Notes: generated from the letters alone by a model not told the origin. DNA of 64,000 nt from Herbidospora sakaeratensis (GCF_001570525.1 NZ_BBXC01000009.1:596168-660167), one strand, 5' to 3'. Counted from the first letter of the stretch, positions 52,543 to 62,660 are shown. Numbers and translations are program-made.

Positions 52543-54102
52543 TCACACCCCGACGTCGCGGCGGCGGAAGCCCCACAGGCCCGCCGCCGTCAGGGCCCCG
52601 GCCACCAGGGCGAGCACGGCCAGCGGAAGCGCGCTCACCTCGCCGCCGGGGACGCGGGGCGTGTGGGTGAACGGCGACAGGTCGAGCACGACCTGGCTGA
52701 GCTGGAGCAGCGCGCCGACCTGTCCCAGCAGCAGGCAGATCGCCAGGATCCCCCACGCCACCCCCGACAACCGGGGCAGCAGGCCGAACAGGGCGACCGT
52801 CAGGCCCGTCAGGGTGGCCGCCGCCGGAGCCTGCGCCAGCGCCGCGCCGATCAGGCGGGGGACCTGGCCCAGGTCGCCGACGTCCGCGCCGTAGGTGAGG
52901 CCGAGACCGGCGCCGATCATGAACAGCGCCACGATCGGGCCGACGACCGCGAAGACCACGTGGCCGAGCGCCCACGGCGCCCGGGCGGTCCCCGTGGCCA
53001 GCACCGGTTCGGCGCGCATCGCGGCCTCCTCCGCGCGCATCCGCGACGCCGCCTGGATCCCGTAGGCCGCGGCGGCGATGGCCGCGATGCCCAGCAGGGT
53101 GGCGATGAAGGTGTCGGTGAGCGACACCCCGCCGCCCAGGCGGGCGAACAACTCGGCCAGCTCCGGGTTGCCGGTGAACGCCTCGGTCGCGCCGGACACC
53201 GCGCCGCCGAAGGCCAGCCCGAAGACCAGGAAACCGACGCTCCAGCCGATCAGCAGGCCCCGCTGCAACCGCCAGGCCAGCGCGAACGGTCCGGTCAGCG
53301 AGGTCGAACCGGCCGGGCCGAGACGCGTCGGCAGCAGGCCGCCGCCCACGTCGCGGCGGACCGAGAGCCATCCGGCCAGCCCGGCCAGCACGGCCGTCAG
53401 GCCGAACGAGGCCAGCAGCGGCCGCCAGTCGTCGCCCGCGAACGGCTTGGTGTACTGGCTCCACGCCAGCGGCGAGGCCCACGACAGGTTCGAGCCCGTC
53501 GCGTCGCCGGCCGCCCTGACCAGGTAGGCGACGCCGAGCACGGCCAGCGCCAGCCCGCGCGCCGGTCCGGCGTTCTCGGTGAGCTGCGCGGCCACCGCGC
53601 CGACGGCGGCGAACACGATCCCGGCGAACGCCAGCGACAGGCCGAGCAGCAGCGAACCGCCGGAGAAGCCCATGAAGGCCGCGGTCAGCAGGCCCATCAC
53701 CAGGTCGGCGCCGACCGCCACGACCAGCGCGGCGGCGAGCGGGGCGTGTCGTCCGACGACGGTGGCGGCGACCAGTTCCCGCCGCCCGGCGTCCTCCTCG
53801 GTCCGGGTGTGCCGGATCACCACCAGCACGTTGATGAGCGCGACGATCAGCAGGGTCAGCCCGGCCCGCTGGGTGGCCAGGGCCTCGACGCTGTGGCCGT
53901 AGACCGGGCCCAGCATCGCCTCGATCGAGGGGATGCCCGCCGTGGTCCGGGCGTAGAGCTCCCGGGCCTCCTCGGTGGGGGTGAGTTCGGCGAAGCTGGC
54001 CGCATAGACGGCCGGGAGGGCGGCCAGGATCAGCACCCACAGGGGGAGCAGCACCCGGTCGCGCCGCAGGATGAGGCGGATCAGGTGCCGGAGGCCGGTC
54101 AT
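52543..54102 (-). CDS. ABC exporter permease (ABC-2, two-halves type)
   Basis: 519 residues from the ATG at 54102, about twelve helices arranged as two similar halves. '[21 protein letters not shown]', '[20 protein letters not shown]' and '[17 protein letters not shown]' are typical of actinobacterial polyether/multidrug-type exporter permeases. It overlaps the ATPase gene by four bases. Confidence 0.85.
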   Translation of the reverse strand: MTGLRHLIRLILRRDRVLLPLWVLILAALPAVYAASFAELTPTEEARELYARTTAGIPSIEAMLGPVYGHSVEALATQRAGLTLLIVALINVLVVIRHTRTEEDAGRRELVAATVVGRHAPLAAALVVAVGADLVMGLLTAAFMGFSGGSLLLGLSLAFAGIVFAAVGAVAAQLTENAGPARGLALAVLGVAYLVRAAGDATGSNLSWASPLAWSQYTKPFAGDDWRPLLASFGLTAVLAGLAGWLSVRRDVGGGLLPTRLGPAGSTSLTGPFALAWRLQRGLLIGWSVGFLVFGLAFGGAVSGATEAFTGNPELAELFARLGGGVSLTDTFIATLLGIAAIAAAAYGIQAASRMRAEEAAMRAEPVLATGTARAPWALGHVVFAVVGPIVALFMIGAGLGLTYGADVGDLGQVPRLIGAALAQAPAAATLTGLTVALFGLLPRLSGVAWGILAICLLLGQVGALLQLSQVVLDLSPFTHTPRVPGGEVSALPLAVLALVAGALTAAGLWGFRRRDVGV

Positions 54103-54980
54103 CTCGCCGCCCCCTGGTAGTGGCGCATGAAGAGCTCTTCGAGGGTGGGCGGCTGCGAGGTGAGGCTGCGCACGCCGGCGGCCGTCAGGTGCTTGAGCGT
54201 GTCGTCGAGCCGGTCGGTGTCGACCTCGAAGCGCACCCGGGTGCCGTCGACGACCAGGTCGTGCACCCCCGGGATCGTGGTGAGCGGGGTGGCCAGGTCG
54301 GCGCTGATCGACGTGCGGGTCAGGTGGCGCAGGTCGGTCAGGGTGCCGCTCTCGACGGTCTGGCCGTTCCTGATGATGCTCACCCGGTCGCACAACTGCT
54401 CGACCTCGGCCAGGATGTGGCTCGACAGCAGGACCGTGCGGCCCGACGTCTTCTCCTCGGCGACGCACTCCCGGAAGACCTCCTCCATGAGGGGGTCCAG
54501 GCCGGAGGTGGGCTCGTCGAGGATGAGCAGCTCCACGTCCGAGGCGAGCGCCGCGACCAGGGCGACCTTCTGCCGGTTGCCCTTGGAGTAGGCGCGGCCC
54601 TTCTTGCGCGGGTCGAGGTCGAAGCGCTCCAGCAGTTCGGCGCGGCGTTTGGGGTTCAGCCCGCCGCGCAGCCGGCCGAGCAGGTCGATGACCTCCCCGC
54701 CCGACAGGTTCGGCCACAGGGTGACGTCCCCGGGCACGTAGGCGAGGCGGCGGTGGAGCGCGGTGGCGTCCTTCCACGGGTCGCCGCCCAGCAGGCGGGC
54801 CGACCCGGAGTCGGCGCGCAGCAGCCCGAGGAGGACACGGATCGTGGTCGACTTCCCCGATCCGTTCGGGCCCAGAAAACCGTGCACCTCCCCGGTCCTG
54901 ACCGTGAGGTCGAGTCCGTTCAGCGCGTGCGTCCGGCCGAAGGTTTTGTGGAGGCCGGACACCAGGATGGCGTTTTCCAT
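54099..54980 (-). CDS. ABC exporter ATP-binding protein
   Basis: 293 residues. Walker A '[10 protein letters not shown]', signature '[15 protein letters not shown]', Walker B '[15 protein letters not shown]', switch His in '[13 protein letters not shown]', and a ~75-residue C-terminal domain. It drives the adjacent permease. It is divergent from the MarR gene across an 83-bp gap holding a perfect operator, so the exporter is probably released from repression by its substrate. Confidence 0.9.
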   Translation of the reverse strand: MENAILVSGLHKTFGRTHALNGLDLTVRTGEVHGFLGPNGSGKSTTIRVLLGLLRADSGSARLLGGDPWKDATALHRRLAYVPGDVTLWPNLSGGEVIDLLGRLRGGLNPKRRAELLERFDLDPRKKGRAYSKGNRQKVALVAALASDVELLILDEPTSGLDPLMEEVFRECVAEEKTSGRTVLLSSHILAEVEQLCDRVSIIRNGQTVESGTLTDLRHLTRTSISADLATPLTTIPGVHDLVVDGTRVRFEVDTDRLDDTLKHLTAAGVRSLTSQPPTLEELFMRHYQGAAR

Positions 54981-54999
54981 GGTTCGGACCGTACGCTCG

Positions 55000-55017
55000 T
55001 TTCACAAATTTGTGAAA
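55000..55017. promoter_or_regulatory. Perfect palindromic MarR-type operator
   Basis: TTTCACAAATTTGTGAAA, an 18-bp perfect palindrome, between the divergent exporter and MarR genes. Confidence 0.75.
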
Positions 55018-55063
55018 TCTATGACGCGTATGAATCGCGTATATATTTCGGTGGGGAGGTTGG

Positions 55064-55537
55064 ATGCGAGACGAGGAACAGGTACGGATGGCCACCGAGC
55101 GGATGGCCATGGTGTTCACGAGCTGGGGTTTCCCCCGCATGGCGGCGCGGGTGCTGATGACGGTGATGACCGCCGACGAAGACGCGCTCACGGCCGGCCA
55201 GATCGGTGAGCGCCTGGCGGTGAGCCCGGCGGCGGTGTCGGGCGCGGTGCGTTATCTGCTCCAGGTGGGCATGCTGGCCAAGGAGCCGCAGATCGGCTCG
55301 CGCAGCGACGTCTACCGGTTGCCCGACAATCCCTGGTACGAGGCCACGGTCCTGAAGAACGACCTGTTCGTCACGATGGCCACCATGGCCGAGGAGATCG
55401 GCGCCGCCCTTGGAGAGGGCACCCCGGCCGCCCGGCGGGTCCAGACGATGAACGAATACTTCAAGTTCGTGCACGAGTCGCTGCCGATGCTCATGGACCT
55501 GTGGCGCAAGTACAAGGTGGAACACGGCCTTGACTGA
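55064..55537 (+). CDS. MarR/GbsR-type transcriptional regulator
   Basis: 157 residues. Winged helix with 'LTAGQIGERLAVSPAAVSGAVRYLLQVGML' and wing 'GSRSDVYRL', flanked by dimerisation helices. This GbsR-like form is common next to ABC exporters in actinomycetes. It most likely represses itself and the divergent exporter at 55000-55017. Confidence 0.85.
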   Translation: MRDEEQVRMATERMAMVFTSWGFPRMAARVLMTVMTADEDALTAGQIGERLAVSPAAVSGAVRYLLQVGMLAKEPQIGSRSDVYRLPDNPWYEATVLKNDLFVTMATMAEEIGAALGEGTPAARRVQTMNEYFKFVHESLPMLMDLWRKYKVEHGLD

Positions 55538-55565
55538 CAGAGTGGTCTGACACTTGTTGACATAG

Positions 55566-55589
55566 ACCGCCTCGGAGTTCCGGGGCGGT
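55566..55589 (+). terminator. Terminator after the MarR gene
   Basis: ACCGCC/GGCGGT stem (55566-55571 with 55584-55589), extended by inner CGG/CCG pairs, then TTTCGTCATGTTT. Confidence 0.65.
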
Positions 55590-55631
55590 TTCGTCATGTT
55601 TCACCGGATAACGGGATGGGCCTTGTGACGC

Positions 55632-55679
55632 GGGGATCGGCGGGCTACGATCCCCACAACTCTTAGGAAACTTTACTAA
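55632..55679 (+). promoter_or_regulatory. Chitinase-cluster promoter region with operator-like dyads
   Basis: GGGGATCG/CGATCCCC (55632-55639 with 55648-55655) is followed by the imperfect palindrome TTAGGAAACTTTACTAA (55663-55679). The latter type (GAAA-S-TTT core flanked by TTAG/CTAA) is, from memory, frequent upstream of secreted polysaccharide hydrolases in actinomycetes and may bind a sugar-responsive repressor. Confidence 0.5.
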
Positions 55680-55759
55680 AAGAAGCTCCCACACACAGCG
55701 TCAAGTCACCGGACGCATCCACAGCCTGTCCTCCCACCCCCCTCACCCGAGGTTGTGAC

Positions 55760-57373
55760 ATGCAACGTAGGTATGTCTGGCGAACGCTGACGGCGGTCTT
55801 CTCGCTCGCGCTCGCCTTCGTCGTGATCCCCTTCGCCGCGAGCCCGGCCAGCGCCGCCGCGACGGCGACCTTCACCAAGACCTCCTCGTGGGGGTCGGCG
55901 TTCGAGGGCAAGTACGTCATCACCAACAGCGGCCCCAACGTGGTCAACGGCTGGTCGCTCGCCTTCGACCTGCCCTCCGGCGGCGCCGTCAGCTCCCAGT
56001 GGGACGCCACCCTGACCCGCAGCGGCCAGCGCTTCACCTTCTCCAACGTCGGCTGGAACGGCACCATCCCGGTCGGCGGCTCGGTGAGCTTCGGCTTCAT
56101 CGCCAGCCCCGGCGGCGCGACCCCGGCCAACTGCACCGTCAACGGCGTCTCCTGCGGCGGCGGCACCAACCCGTCCCCGTCGCCCTCGCCGTCACCGCAG
56201 CCGGGCGTCCCGGGCAAGCCGGGCACCCCGTCGGTCACCGGCACGACCGGCTCCGCCATCTCGCTGAGCTGGGGCGCGTCCTCGGGCACCGTCACCGGCT
56301 ACCGCGTGTACGAGGGCACGACCCAGCGCGCCCAGGTCACCGGCACCAGCGCCACGATCTCCGGGCTGGCGGCGTGCACCGCCAAGACGTACACGGTCAG
56401 GGCCTACAACGCGCAGGGTGAGTCGGTCGCCAGCGACGCCGTGAGCGGCTCGACCACCGGCTGCCCGATCGGGCCGCTGCCCAAGCACTTCCTCACCGGC
56501 TACTGGCACAACTTCGTCAACCCGGCCACCGAGCTGAAGTTGTCGGCGGTGCCGAACGAGTACGACCTGATCGCCGTCGCCTTCGCCGAGGCCACCAGCA
56601 CCCCCGGCCAGGTCACCTTCGCCCTCGACCCGGGCCTGGCCTCGGCCGTCGGCGGGTACACCGAGGCCCAGTTCAAGGCCGACGTCCAGGCCAAGAAGGC
56701 GGCGGGCAAGAAGGTCATCATCTCGGTCGGTGGTGAGACCGGCCGCGTGCAGGTCGCCAGCTCCGCCGCCGCGACCCAGTTCGCCAACTCCGTCTACTCG
56801 ATCATGCAGAACTACGGCTTCGACGGCGTCGACATCGACCTGGAGAACGGCCTGAACGCCCAGTGGATGGGCGACGCGCTGCGCCAGCTGCGCAGCCGCG
56901 TCGGCGCGTCGCTGATCATCACGATGGCCCCGCAGACGATCGACATGCAGTCGACCGGCATGGAGTACTTCAAGCTGGCCCTGGGCATCAAGGACATCCT
57001 CACGGTCGTCCACATGCAGTACTACAACTCCGGCTCGATGCTCGGCTGCGACCAGGCGTTCGCCTACGGCCAGGGCTCGATCAACTTCCTCACCGCCCTC
57101 GCCTGCATTCAGCTGGAGAACGGCCTGCGCGACGACCAGGTCGCCCTCGGCCTCCCGGCCGGGCCCGGCGCGGCCGGCGGCGGCGTGGTCGCCCCGTCGA
57201 TGGTCAACCAGGCCCTCACCTGCCTGGCGACCCGCACCAACTGCGGCAGCTTCGTGCCGCCGCGCGCCTACCCGGGCATCCGGGGCGCGATGACCTGGTC
57301 GATCAACTGGGACGCCAGCAACAACTGGAACTTCTCCCGGACCGTCCGCCCCCACCTGAACACCCTGCCGTAG
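55760..57373 (+). CDS. Secreted GH18 chitinase with CBM2 and FnIII modules
   Basis: 537 residues. Signal peptide to about residue 33; CBM2 (~34-135, 'WGSAFEGKYVITN'...'FTFSNVGWNG'); a Pro/Ser linker; FnIII (~155-238); GH18 (~245-537) with catalytic DGVDIDLE (D-x-x-D-x-D-x-E complete) and 'MTWSINWD' near the end. It degrades chitin outside the cell, anchored by the CBM. First gene of a three-chitinase run. Confidence 0.93.
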   Translation: MQRRYVWRTLTAVFSLALAFVVIPFAASPASAAATATFTKTSSWGSAFEGKYVITNSGPNVVNGWSLAFDLPSGGAVSSQWDATLTRSGQRFTFSNVGWNGTIPVGGSVSFGFIASPGGATPANCTVNGVSCGGGTNPSPSPSPSPQPGVPGKPGTPSVTGTTGSAISLSWGASSGTVTGYRVYEGTTQRAQVTGTSATISGLAACTAKTYTVRAYNAQGESVASDAVSGSTTGCPIGPLPKHFLTGYWHNFVNPATELKLSAVPNEYDLIAVAFAEATSTPGQVTFALDPGLASAVGGYTEAQFKADVQAKKAAGKKVIISVGGETGRVQVASSAAATQFANSVYSIMQNYGFDGVDIDLENGLNAQWMGDALRQLRSRVGASLIITMAPQTIDMQSTGMEYFKLALGIKDILTVVHMQYYNSGSMLGCDQAFAYGQGSINFLTALACIQLENGLRDDQVALGLPAGPGAAGGGVVAPSMVNQALTCLATRTNCGSFVPPRAYPGIRGAMTWSINWDASNNWNFSRTVRPHLNTLP

Positions 57374-59140
57374 ATGAAGATCCGCAGCCTGATAGCAGCT
57401 GCGGCCCTCGTGCTGGGCGGCGCCTTCGTGGCGTCGCCCGCCCAGGCCGCCAACATCGCCACCAACCCCGGCTTCGAGTCGGGCCTGACCGGCTGGACGT
57501 GCTCCTCGGGCGCCCAGGCCGTCACCACCCCCGTCCGTTCGGGCTCCGGAGCCCTGGCCGCCACCCCGGCGGGCAGCGACTTCGCCCGGTGCTCCCAGAC
57601 CGTGACCGTCCAGCCGAACACCGCCTACACGCTCTCGGCGTGGGTGCGCGGCCCCTACGTCTTCCTCGGCGCGATCGGGTTCTCCGAGACCTGGGCCGCG
57701 CCCGGGGCGAGCTGGGCCCAGCTGACCCGCTCGTTCACCACCGGCGCCGCCCAGACCTCCGTGACCGTCTATCTGAACGGCTGGTACGGCCAGGGCACCT
57801 ACTACGCCGACGACGTCGTCCTCGACGGCCCCGGCGGCAACCCGCCCGGCCCGCAGCCGCCGGCCGCGCCGGTCCTCTCGTTCAGCCAGACGACCACCGA
57901 CGTGAACCTGTCGTGGCCCGCCGTCTCGGGCGCCACGGGATATCGCGTCTACCGCAACGGGACCCTCGTCTCGTCGCCGACCGCGACGACCTACACCGAC
58001 CGGCCCGCCGCCGGAACCCACGGCTACCAGGTCAGCGCGGTGAACGCGGCCGGAGAATCGGCCAAGTCGAACACCGTCACCGCCACCGTCGGCAGCGTGC
58101 CGCCGCCGCCCACCGGCCTGCCCAAGCGGGTCATGGTCGGCTACCTGCACGCCTCGTTCGCCAACGGCTCCGGCTACACGCGGATGGCCGACGTGCCGAA
58201 CGAGTGGGACGTCGTCAACCTGTCGTTCGGCGAGCCGACCTCGGTCACCTCGGGCGACATCCGCTTCACCCAGTGCCCGGTCGCCGAGTGCCCCAACGTG
58301 GAGACCGAGGCGCAGTTCATCGCGGCCATCCGGGCCAAGCAGCAGGCCGGCAAGAAGGTGCTGATCTCGATCGGCGGCCAGAACGGCCAGGTCCAGCTCA
58401 CGACCACGGCCGCGCGCGACAAGTTCGTCCAGTCGGTCGGCGCCATCATCGACAAGTACGGCCTCGACGGTCTCGACATCGACTTCGAGGGCCACAGCCT
58501 GTCGCTGAACGCCGGTGACACCGACTTCCGCAACCCGACCACCCCCGTGATCGTCAACCTGATCGCGGCGCTGCGCTCGCTGAAGGCGCGCTACGGGAGC
58601 CGTTTCATCCTGACCATGGCTCCAGAGACGTTCTTCGTGCAGCTCGGCTACCAGTTCTACGGTTCGGGCCAGTGGGGCGGCGCCGACCCGCGCGCGGCCG
58701 CGTACCTCCCGGTCATCCACGCGATGCGGAACGACCTGACCCTGCTCCACGTGCAGGACTACAACTCCGGGCCGATCATGGGCCTGGACAACCAGTACCA
58801 CACGATGGGCGGCCACGACTTCCACGTCGCGATGACCGACATGCTGCTCGCCGGCTTCCCGATCCAGGGGAACGCGAACAACGTCTTCCCGGCGCTGCGG
58901 CAGGACCAGGTCGCCATCGGCCTGCCGTCCTCCCCGCAGGCGGGCAACGGCTTCACCACCGTCGCCGAGGTCCAGAAGGCGTTCGACTGCCTGGCCAAGG
59001 GCGTCAACTGCGGCCCCTACCGGCCGCGCGGCGTCTACCCGAACCTCCGGGGTCTGATGACCTGGTCGATCAACTGGGACCGGTTCAACAACTTCGAGTT
59101 CTCCCGCAGCCACCGCTCCTACCTCAACGCGCTCGGATAG
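57374..59140 (+). CDS. Secreted GH18 chitinase with a CBM4/9-like module and FnIII
   Basis: 588 residues, ATG directly after the previous stop. Signal peptide to ~26; carbohydrate-binding jelly roll (~27-155, 'NPGFESGLTGW'...'YYADDVVLDGPGG'); FnIII (~165-245); GH18 (~255-588) with DGLDIDFE. The catalytic domain is closest to that of the first chitinase ('LRGLMTWSINWDRFNN'), but its binding module differs. The different CBM suggests another chitin surface or related glycan. No ribosome site of its own is obvious, so it depends on coupling. Confidence 0.93.
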   Translation: MKIRSLIAAAALVLGGAFVASPAQAANIATNPGFESGLTGWTCSSGAQAVTTPVRSGSGALAATPAGSDFARCSQTVTVQPNTAYTLSAWVRGPYVFLGAIGFSETWAAPGASWAQLTRSFTTGAAQTSVTVYLNGWYGQGTYYADDVVLDGPGGNPPGPQPPAAPVLSFSQTTTDVNLSWPAVSGATGYRVYRNGTLVSSPTATTYTDRPAAGTHGYQVSAVNAAGESAKSNTVTATVGSVPPPPTGLPKRVMVGYLHASFANGSGYTRMADVPNEWDVVNLSFGEPTSVTSGDIRFTQCPVAECPNVETEAQFIAAIRAKQQAGKKVLISIGGQNGQVQLTTTAARDKFVQSVGAIIDKYGLDGLDIDFEGHSLSLNAGDTDFRNPTTPVIVNLIAALRSLKARYGSRFILTMAPETFFVQLGYQFYGSGQWGGADPRAAAYLPVIHAMRNDLTLLHVQDYNSGPIMGLDNQYHTMGGHDFHVAMTDMLLAGFPIQGNANNVFPALRQDQVAIGLPSSPQAGNGFTTVAEVQKAFDCLAKGVNCGPYRPRGVYPNLRGLMTWSINWDRFNNFEFSRSHRSYLNALG

Positions 59141-59151
59141 GACGTGTACCG

Positions 59152-60696
59152 ATGAAACGCTTACGCGTGCTCCTCGCGGCCTCCATCGCCTTCGCGGGTG
59201 TCCTCGTCGCCACCCCCGCGCACGCCGCGCCCGCCACCGCCGTCTTCACCAAGACCTCCGAATGGGGGTCCGCCTTCGAGGGCAAGTACGTCATCACCAA
59301 CGGCACCACCTCGACCATCAACGGCTGGTCGGTCGCCATCGACCTGCCCTCGGGCGGCAACGTCAGCTCCCAGTGGGACGCCGTGCTCTCCCGCAGCGGC
59401 CAGCGCTTCACCTTCTCCAACGTGGGCTGGAACGGCTCGATCCCGCCCGGCGGCACCGCCAGCTTCGGCTTCATCGCCTCGCCCGGCTCGGCCGTGCCCG
59501 CCAACTGCACCCTGAACGGCCAGCCCTGCGGCGGCGGCACCACCAACCCCGGCGCCCCCGGCACCCCGGGGAACCCGTCGGTCACCGGGTCGACCGGCTC
59601 GTCGATCTCCCTGTCGTGGGGCGCGTCCTCGGGCACGGTCACGGGCTATCGCGTGTACGAGGGCTCGACCCAGCGCGCGCAGGTCACCGGCACCTCGGCG
59701 ACCATCTCGGGGATCGCGGCCTGCACCTCCAAGACCTACGTGGTGAGGGCGTACAACAGCGTGGGTGAGTCGTCCTCGTCGGCCTCCGTCACCGGCTCCA
59801 CCACGGGCTGCCCGACCGGCGGCCCCCGGATGCCCGGCGCGCCCTACCTCTACATGGGCTGGGGCGACCCGCCCAACCCCGCGACCGTGATGGCCGCGAG
59901 CGGCGTCAAGTCGTTCACGATGGCGTTCATCCTGTCGTCCGGCGGCTGCAACCCGGCCTGGGACGGCAACCGCCCGCTGAACAACGCGGCCGACATGAAC
60001 GCCATCAACGCGATCAAGGCGGCCGGCGGGTCGATCCAGGTCTCGTTCGGCGGCTGGCAGGGCAACAAGCTCGGCCCGAACTGCTCGACGCCGCAGGCGT
60101 ACGCGCAGGCCGTCCAGACGGTGATCAACGCCACCGGGCCGGCCGTGGTCGACTTCGACATCGAGAACACCGACGAGTTCGAGAACTACACCGTCCAGGA
60201 CCGCATCCTGAACGGCCTCAAGATCGTCAAGCAGAACAACCCGAACATCAAGATCGCGGTCACCTTCGGGACGTCGACGACCGGCCCCACCTCCCACGGC
60301 GTGCGCCTGATCAACCAGGCCCGCGCCCTGGCGGTGCCGATCGACAACTTCACGATCATGACCTTCGACTTCGGCAGCTCCAACATCCAGCAGGACACGA
60401 TCAACGCCTCGGAGGGCCTGAAGAACGTCCTGAAGTCGGCCTACGGCTACACCGACGCCCAGGCCTACGCGAAGATGGGCATCTCCGGCATGGTCGGCCT
60501 CTCCGACCAGCTCGAGACCACCACCCCCGCGGCCTGGACGGCGATCCGCGACTACGCCCTCCAGCGTGGTCTGACCCGCTTCGCGACGTGGTCGGTCAAC
60601 CGTGACCGCCCGTGTCCCGGCGGCGGCGTGGTCGCCAACTGCTCCGGCATCAGCCAGTCGAACTGGGACTTCACCAGGATCACCGCCGGCTTCTGA
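59152..60696 (+). CDS. Secreted GH18 chitinase (different subfamily) with CBM2 and FnIII
   Basis: 514 residues. Signal peptide (~1-25); CBM2 and FnIII modules almost the same as in the first chitinase; then a GH18 domain of another subfamily: 'YLYMGWGDPPNPATVM', catalytic VVDFDIEN (D-x-D-x-E) and 'TRFATWSVNRDRPCPG'. This subfamily includes ChiA-like enzymes of Streptomyces and Bacillus ChiD. The modules look copied from the first gene while the catalytic part came from elsewhere. Two strong stem-loops follow. Confidence 0.92.
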   Translation: MKRLRVLLAASIAFAGVLVATPAHAAPATAVFTKTSEWGSAFEGKYVITNGTTSTINGWSVAIDLPSGGNVSSQWDAVLSRSGQRFTFSNVGWNGSIPPGGTASFGFIASPGSAVPANCTLNGQPCGGGTTNPGAPGTPGNPSVTGSTGSSISLSWGASSGTVTGYRVYEGSTQRAQVTGTSATISGIAACTSKTYVVRAYNSVGESSSSASVTGSTTGCPTGGPRMPGAPYLYMGWGDPPNPATVMAASGVKSFTMAFILSSGGCNPAWDGNRPLNNAADMNAINAIKAAGGSIQVSFGGWQGNKLGPNCSTPQAYAQAVQTVINATGPAVVDFDIENTDEFENYTVQDRILNGLKIVKQNNPNIKIAVTFGTSTTGPTSHGVRLINQARALAVPIDNFTIMTFDFGSSNIQQDTINASEGLKNVLKSAYGYTDAQAYAKMGISGMVGLSDQLETTTPAAWTAIRDYALQRGLTRFATWSVNRDRPCPGGGVVANCSGISQSNWDFTRITAGF

Positions 60697-60710
60697 GCCG
60701 CAGGGCCGCA

Positions 60711-60800
60711 GGGGAGCCGCCGACCCGGCTCCCCCGCGGCCCCGGAGGACGAAGGCGGCGCCGCACCCATGCCGGGACGCCGGGGTGCGGCGCCGCCTTC
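60711..60800. terminator. Double terminator after the chitinases
   Basis: An 8-bp stem (60711-60718 with 60727-60734), then an exceptionally long perfect 18-bp stem (60751-60768 with 60783-60800) followed by TTCGTGTCTTCCTTCGTGTCTTC. Confidence 0.85.
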
Positions 60801-60998
60801 TTCGTGTCTTCCTTCGTGTCTTCTTCGCGCCGTCGCGGGGCGAGGCGGGAGCGGGGCGGCGGCGCCGGACACGGCGCGGGCCGGGAGCGGCGGGCGGCGC
60901 CGGGGTGGGCGGAGCCGTAACGGAAGCCGGTTCCGCCCCCGGAGTACGGCGCGAGAGCGACCTCCTGAGGCACCGGGAATGGCTAAGGTTGGCGCGTC

Positions 60999-62423
60999 AT
61001 GGACTACGCAATCCCCACGGGAATCCTTCTCGTCACCGGTGTCGTGCTCGCCGTCCTCGCCCAGCGGAGGGGGTGGCAACCCTCGCTCCTGGCGATCCTC
61101 GGCGTCGGCGTCGTGGTGCGGGTCCTGATCATGGCGTTCTCGGCCGCCGACTCGTGGCAGCCGATCGACTTCGTCAACAGCTTCCGCCCGGCCGGCGAGG
61201 CGATCCTCGAAGGACGCAACCCGGTCAACAGCGGATGGCACTTCCTGCCCGCGATCCCCTATGTCTACGGGGCGCTGATGTGGCTGGGCATCCCGTGGGA
61301 GATCGCCGGACGGCTGGTCACCGTCGTCGCCGACCTGGCGCTGATCCCCCTCGTCGGCAAGCTGGCGGGCCGGGGGCAGCAGCGGCTCCGGGCCTTCCAG
61401 TACGCCTGCAACCCCCTCGCGGTCCTGGTCGCCTCGGTGCACGGCCAGGTCGAGCCCGTCTCGCTGGTCTTCGCCGTGGCCGCCTACGTGGTGGCGCGGG
61501 GGCCGGGCGAGTTCCGGGGGAGCGAGCCGCTGCTCGCCCGGCCCGACCGGATGGTGCGCAGCCTCCTCACCCGCGACGCCGCCGGGGTGACCCGCCGGGC
61601 CGTCTACGCCGGTCTGCTCATGGGGCTGGCGCTGTGCGCGAAGAGCTGGCCGGTGATCCTGGTGCCGGGCATGCTGATGTTCCTGCCGGGGGTGCGGGCG
61701 CGGATCGTGTCGGGGCTGGCGGTGGCCGTGCCGCCGATCCTGGTGCTGCTGACCATGCCGCTCGGCGGCTGGGTGCGCTGGGACCAGCTCGTCGACGTGC
61801 TGAAGGAGATCAGCCTGCGGCCGAGCGACGTGCGGCCGATCACCGGCGACTGGGGCTGGACCGCCGTGATCAACGGCGGCAACTGGGACCTCACGCCGTG
61901 GAAGCTCGTCGTCGGCCAGTACATGATCTACGCGGTGGCCGCCTTCTGCCTGTGGTGGTGGCGCAAGGCCGACCCGATCGACGTGTCGATCGCGATCCTG
62001 CTGGGCTTCATGGTCGTCACGCCGCGCCTGGGCGCGCAGTATCTGCTCTGGTTCATGCCGTTCCTGGTCGCCCGCCCGACGAAGTGGGCCTGGCCGGCGA
62101 TCATCGGCAGCTCCCTGTGGGCCGCGACCGGCTATCTGGTGCTGACGCAGTTCCGCGGCCAGGACTGGGGCGCCCTGCACGCGCCGTGGGCGATCAGCTC
62201 GATCGTCCTGTTCCCGCTGCTCATCGCGGCGATGCCGTGGGCCCGCCGGTCATTCGACGATCAGGCGGACCAGGTGCCCGTGACTCTTGAACCCGGGCGG
62301 GTCGGCGTCGAGCATCCCGGTGACGCAGTCGAAGACCCGGGGCTCGCTCTGCGTGACGAAGAAGACCGGCTCGGCGACGGCCGCGAGAAGACCGACAGCG
62401 GCACGGTGCAGCGCGACACCTGA
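60999..62423 (+). CDS. Polytopic GT-C-like membrane protein
   Basis: 474 residues with about ten hydrophobic helices. After the first helix an acidic loop 'SAADSWQPIDFVNSFRPAGEAILEGRNPVNSGW' carries the kind of Asp/Glu residues seen in GT87/PimE-like polyprenyl-phosphate mannosyltransferases. The last ~60 residues are charged and lie opposite the convergent 136-residue gene. Glycosyl transfer is a guess based on topology. Confidence 0.65.
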   Translation: MDYAIPTGILLVTGVVLAVLAQRRGWQPSLLAILGVGVVVRVLIMAFSAADSWQPIDFVNSFRPAGEAILEGRNPVNSGWHFLPAIPYVYGALMWLGIPWEIAGRLVTVVADLALIPLVGKLAGRGQQRLRAFQYACNPLAVLVASVHGQVEPVSLVFAVAAYVVARGPGEFRGSEPLLARPDRMVRSLLTRDAAGVTRRAVYAGLLMGLALCAKSWPVILVPGMLMFLPGVRARIVSGLAVAVPPILVLLTMPLGGWVRWDQLVDVLKEISLRPSDVRPITGDWGWTAVINGGNWDLTPWKLVVGQYMIYAVAAFCLWWWRKADPIDVSIAILLGFMVVTPRLGAQYLLWFMPFLVARPTKWAWPAIIGSSLWAATGYLVLTQFRGQDWGALHAPWAISSIVLFPLLIAAMPWARRSFDDQADQVPVTLEPGRVGVEHPGDAVEDPGLALRDEEDRLGDGREKTDSGTVQRDT

Positions 62424-62660
62424 CAGGTCCTCGCCGATCGTCAGCCGCACCTCGTAGACCCCGTCGTCGAGGAGCCGTTCACCGGTGATCCGCCACCGGT
62501 CGCCGCACGCCTTCTTCAGGTGCGGCAGCAGGTGCACCTCCGGCTCCTCGGTCACCCAGCCGTCGCGGCGCATCGCCGCCACCAGAGTCTGGACCTGCGG
62601 ATCCATCGCCGAGCCGTCGGCGATCCCGGTCTGCCGCTCATCGATGTCCCATCTGCGCAC
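62250..62660 (-). CDS. Hypothetical soluble protein
   Basis: 136 residues, no family recognised. The C-terminal half has regular strands ('YEVRLTIGEDLSG', 'PVFFVTQSEPRVFDCVTGML') and no membrane helix. It overlaps the end of the convergent GT-C-like gene by 174 bp. It has a plausible codon pattern, so both are kept. Confidence 0.5.
   Translation of the reverse strand: MRRWDIDERQTGIADGSAMDPQVQTLVAAMRRDGWVTEEPEVHLLPHLKKACGDRWRITGERLLDDGVYEVRLTIGEDLSGVALHRAAVGLLAAVAEPVFFVTQSEPRVFDCVTGMLDADPPGFKSHGHLVRLIVE

Noticed and set aside
56192..59113. Long minus-strand open frame across the chitinases
   Set aside because: Repetitive Arg/Gly/Val translation, the shadow of the plus-strand GH18 and CBM modules.
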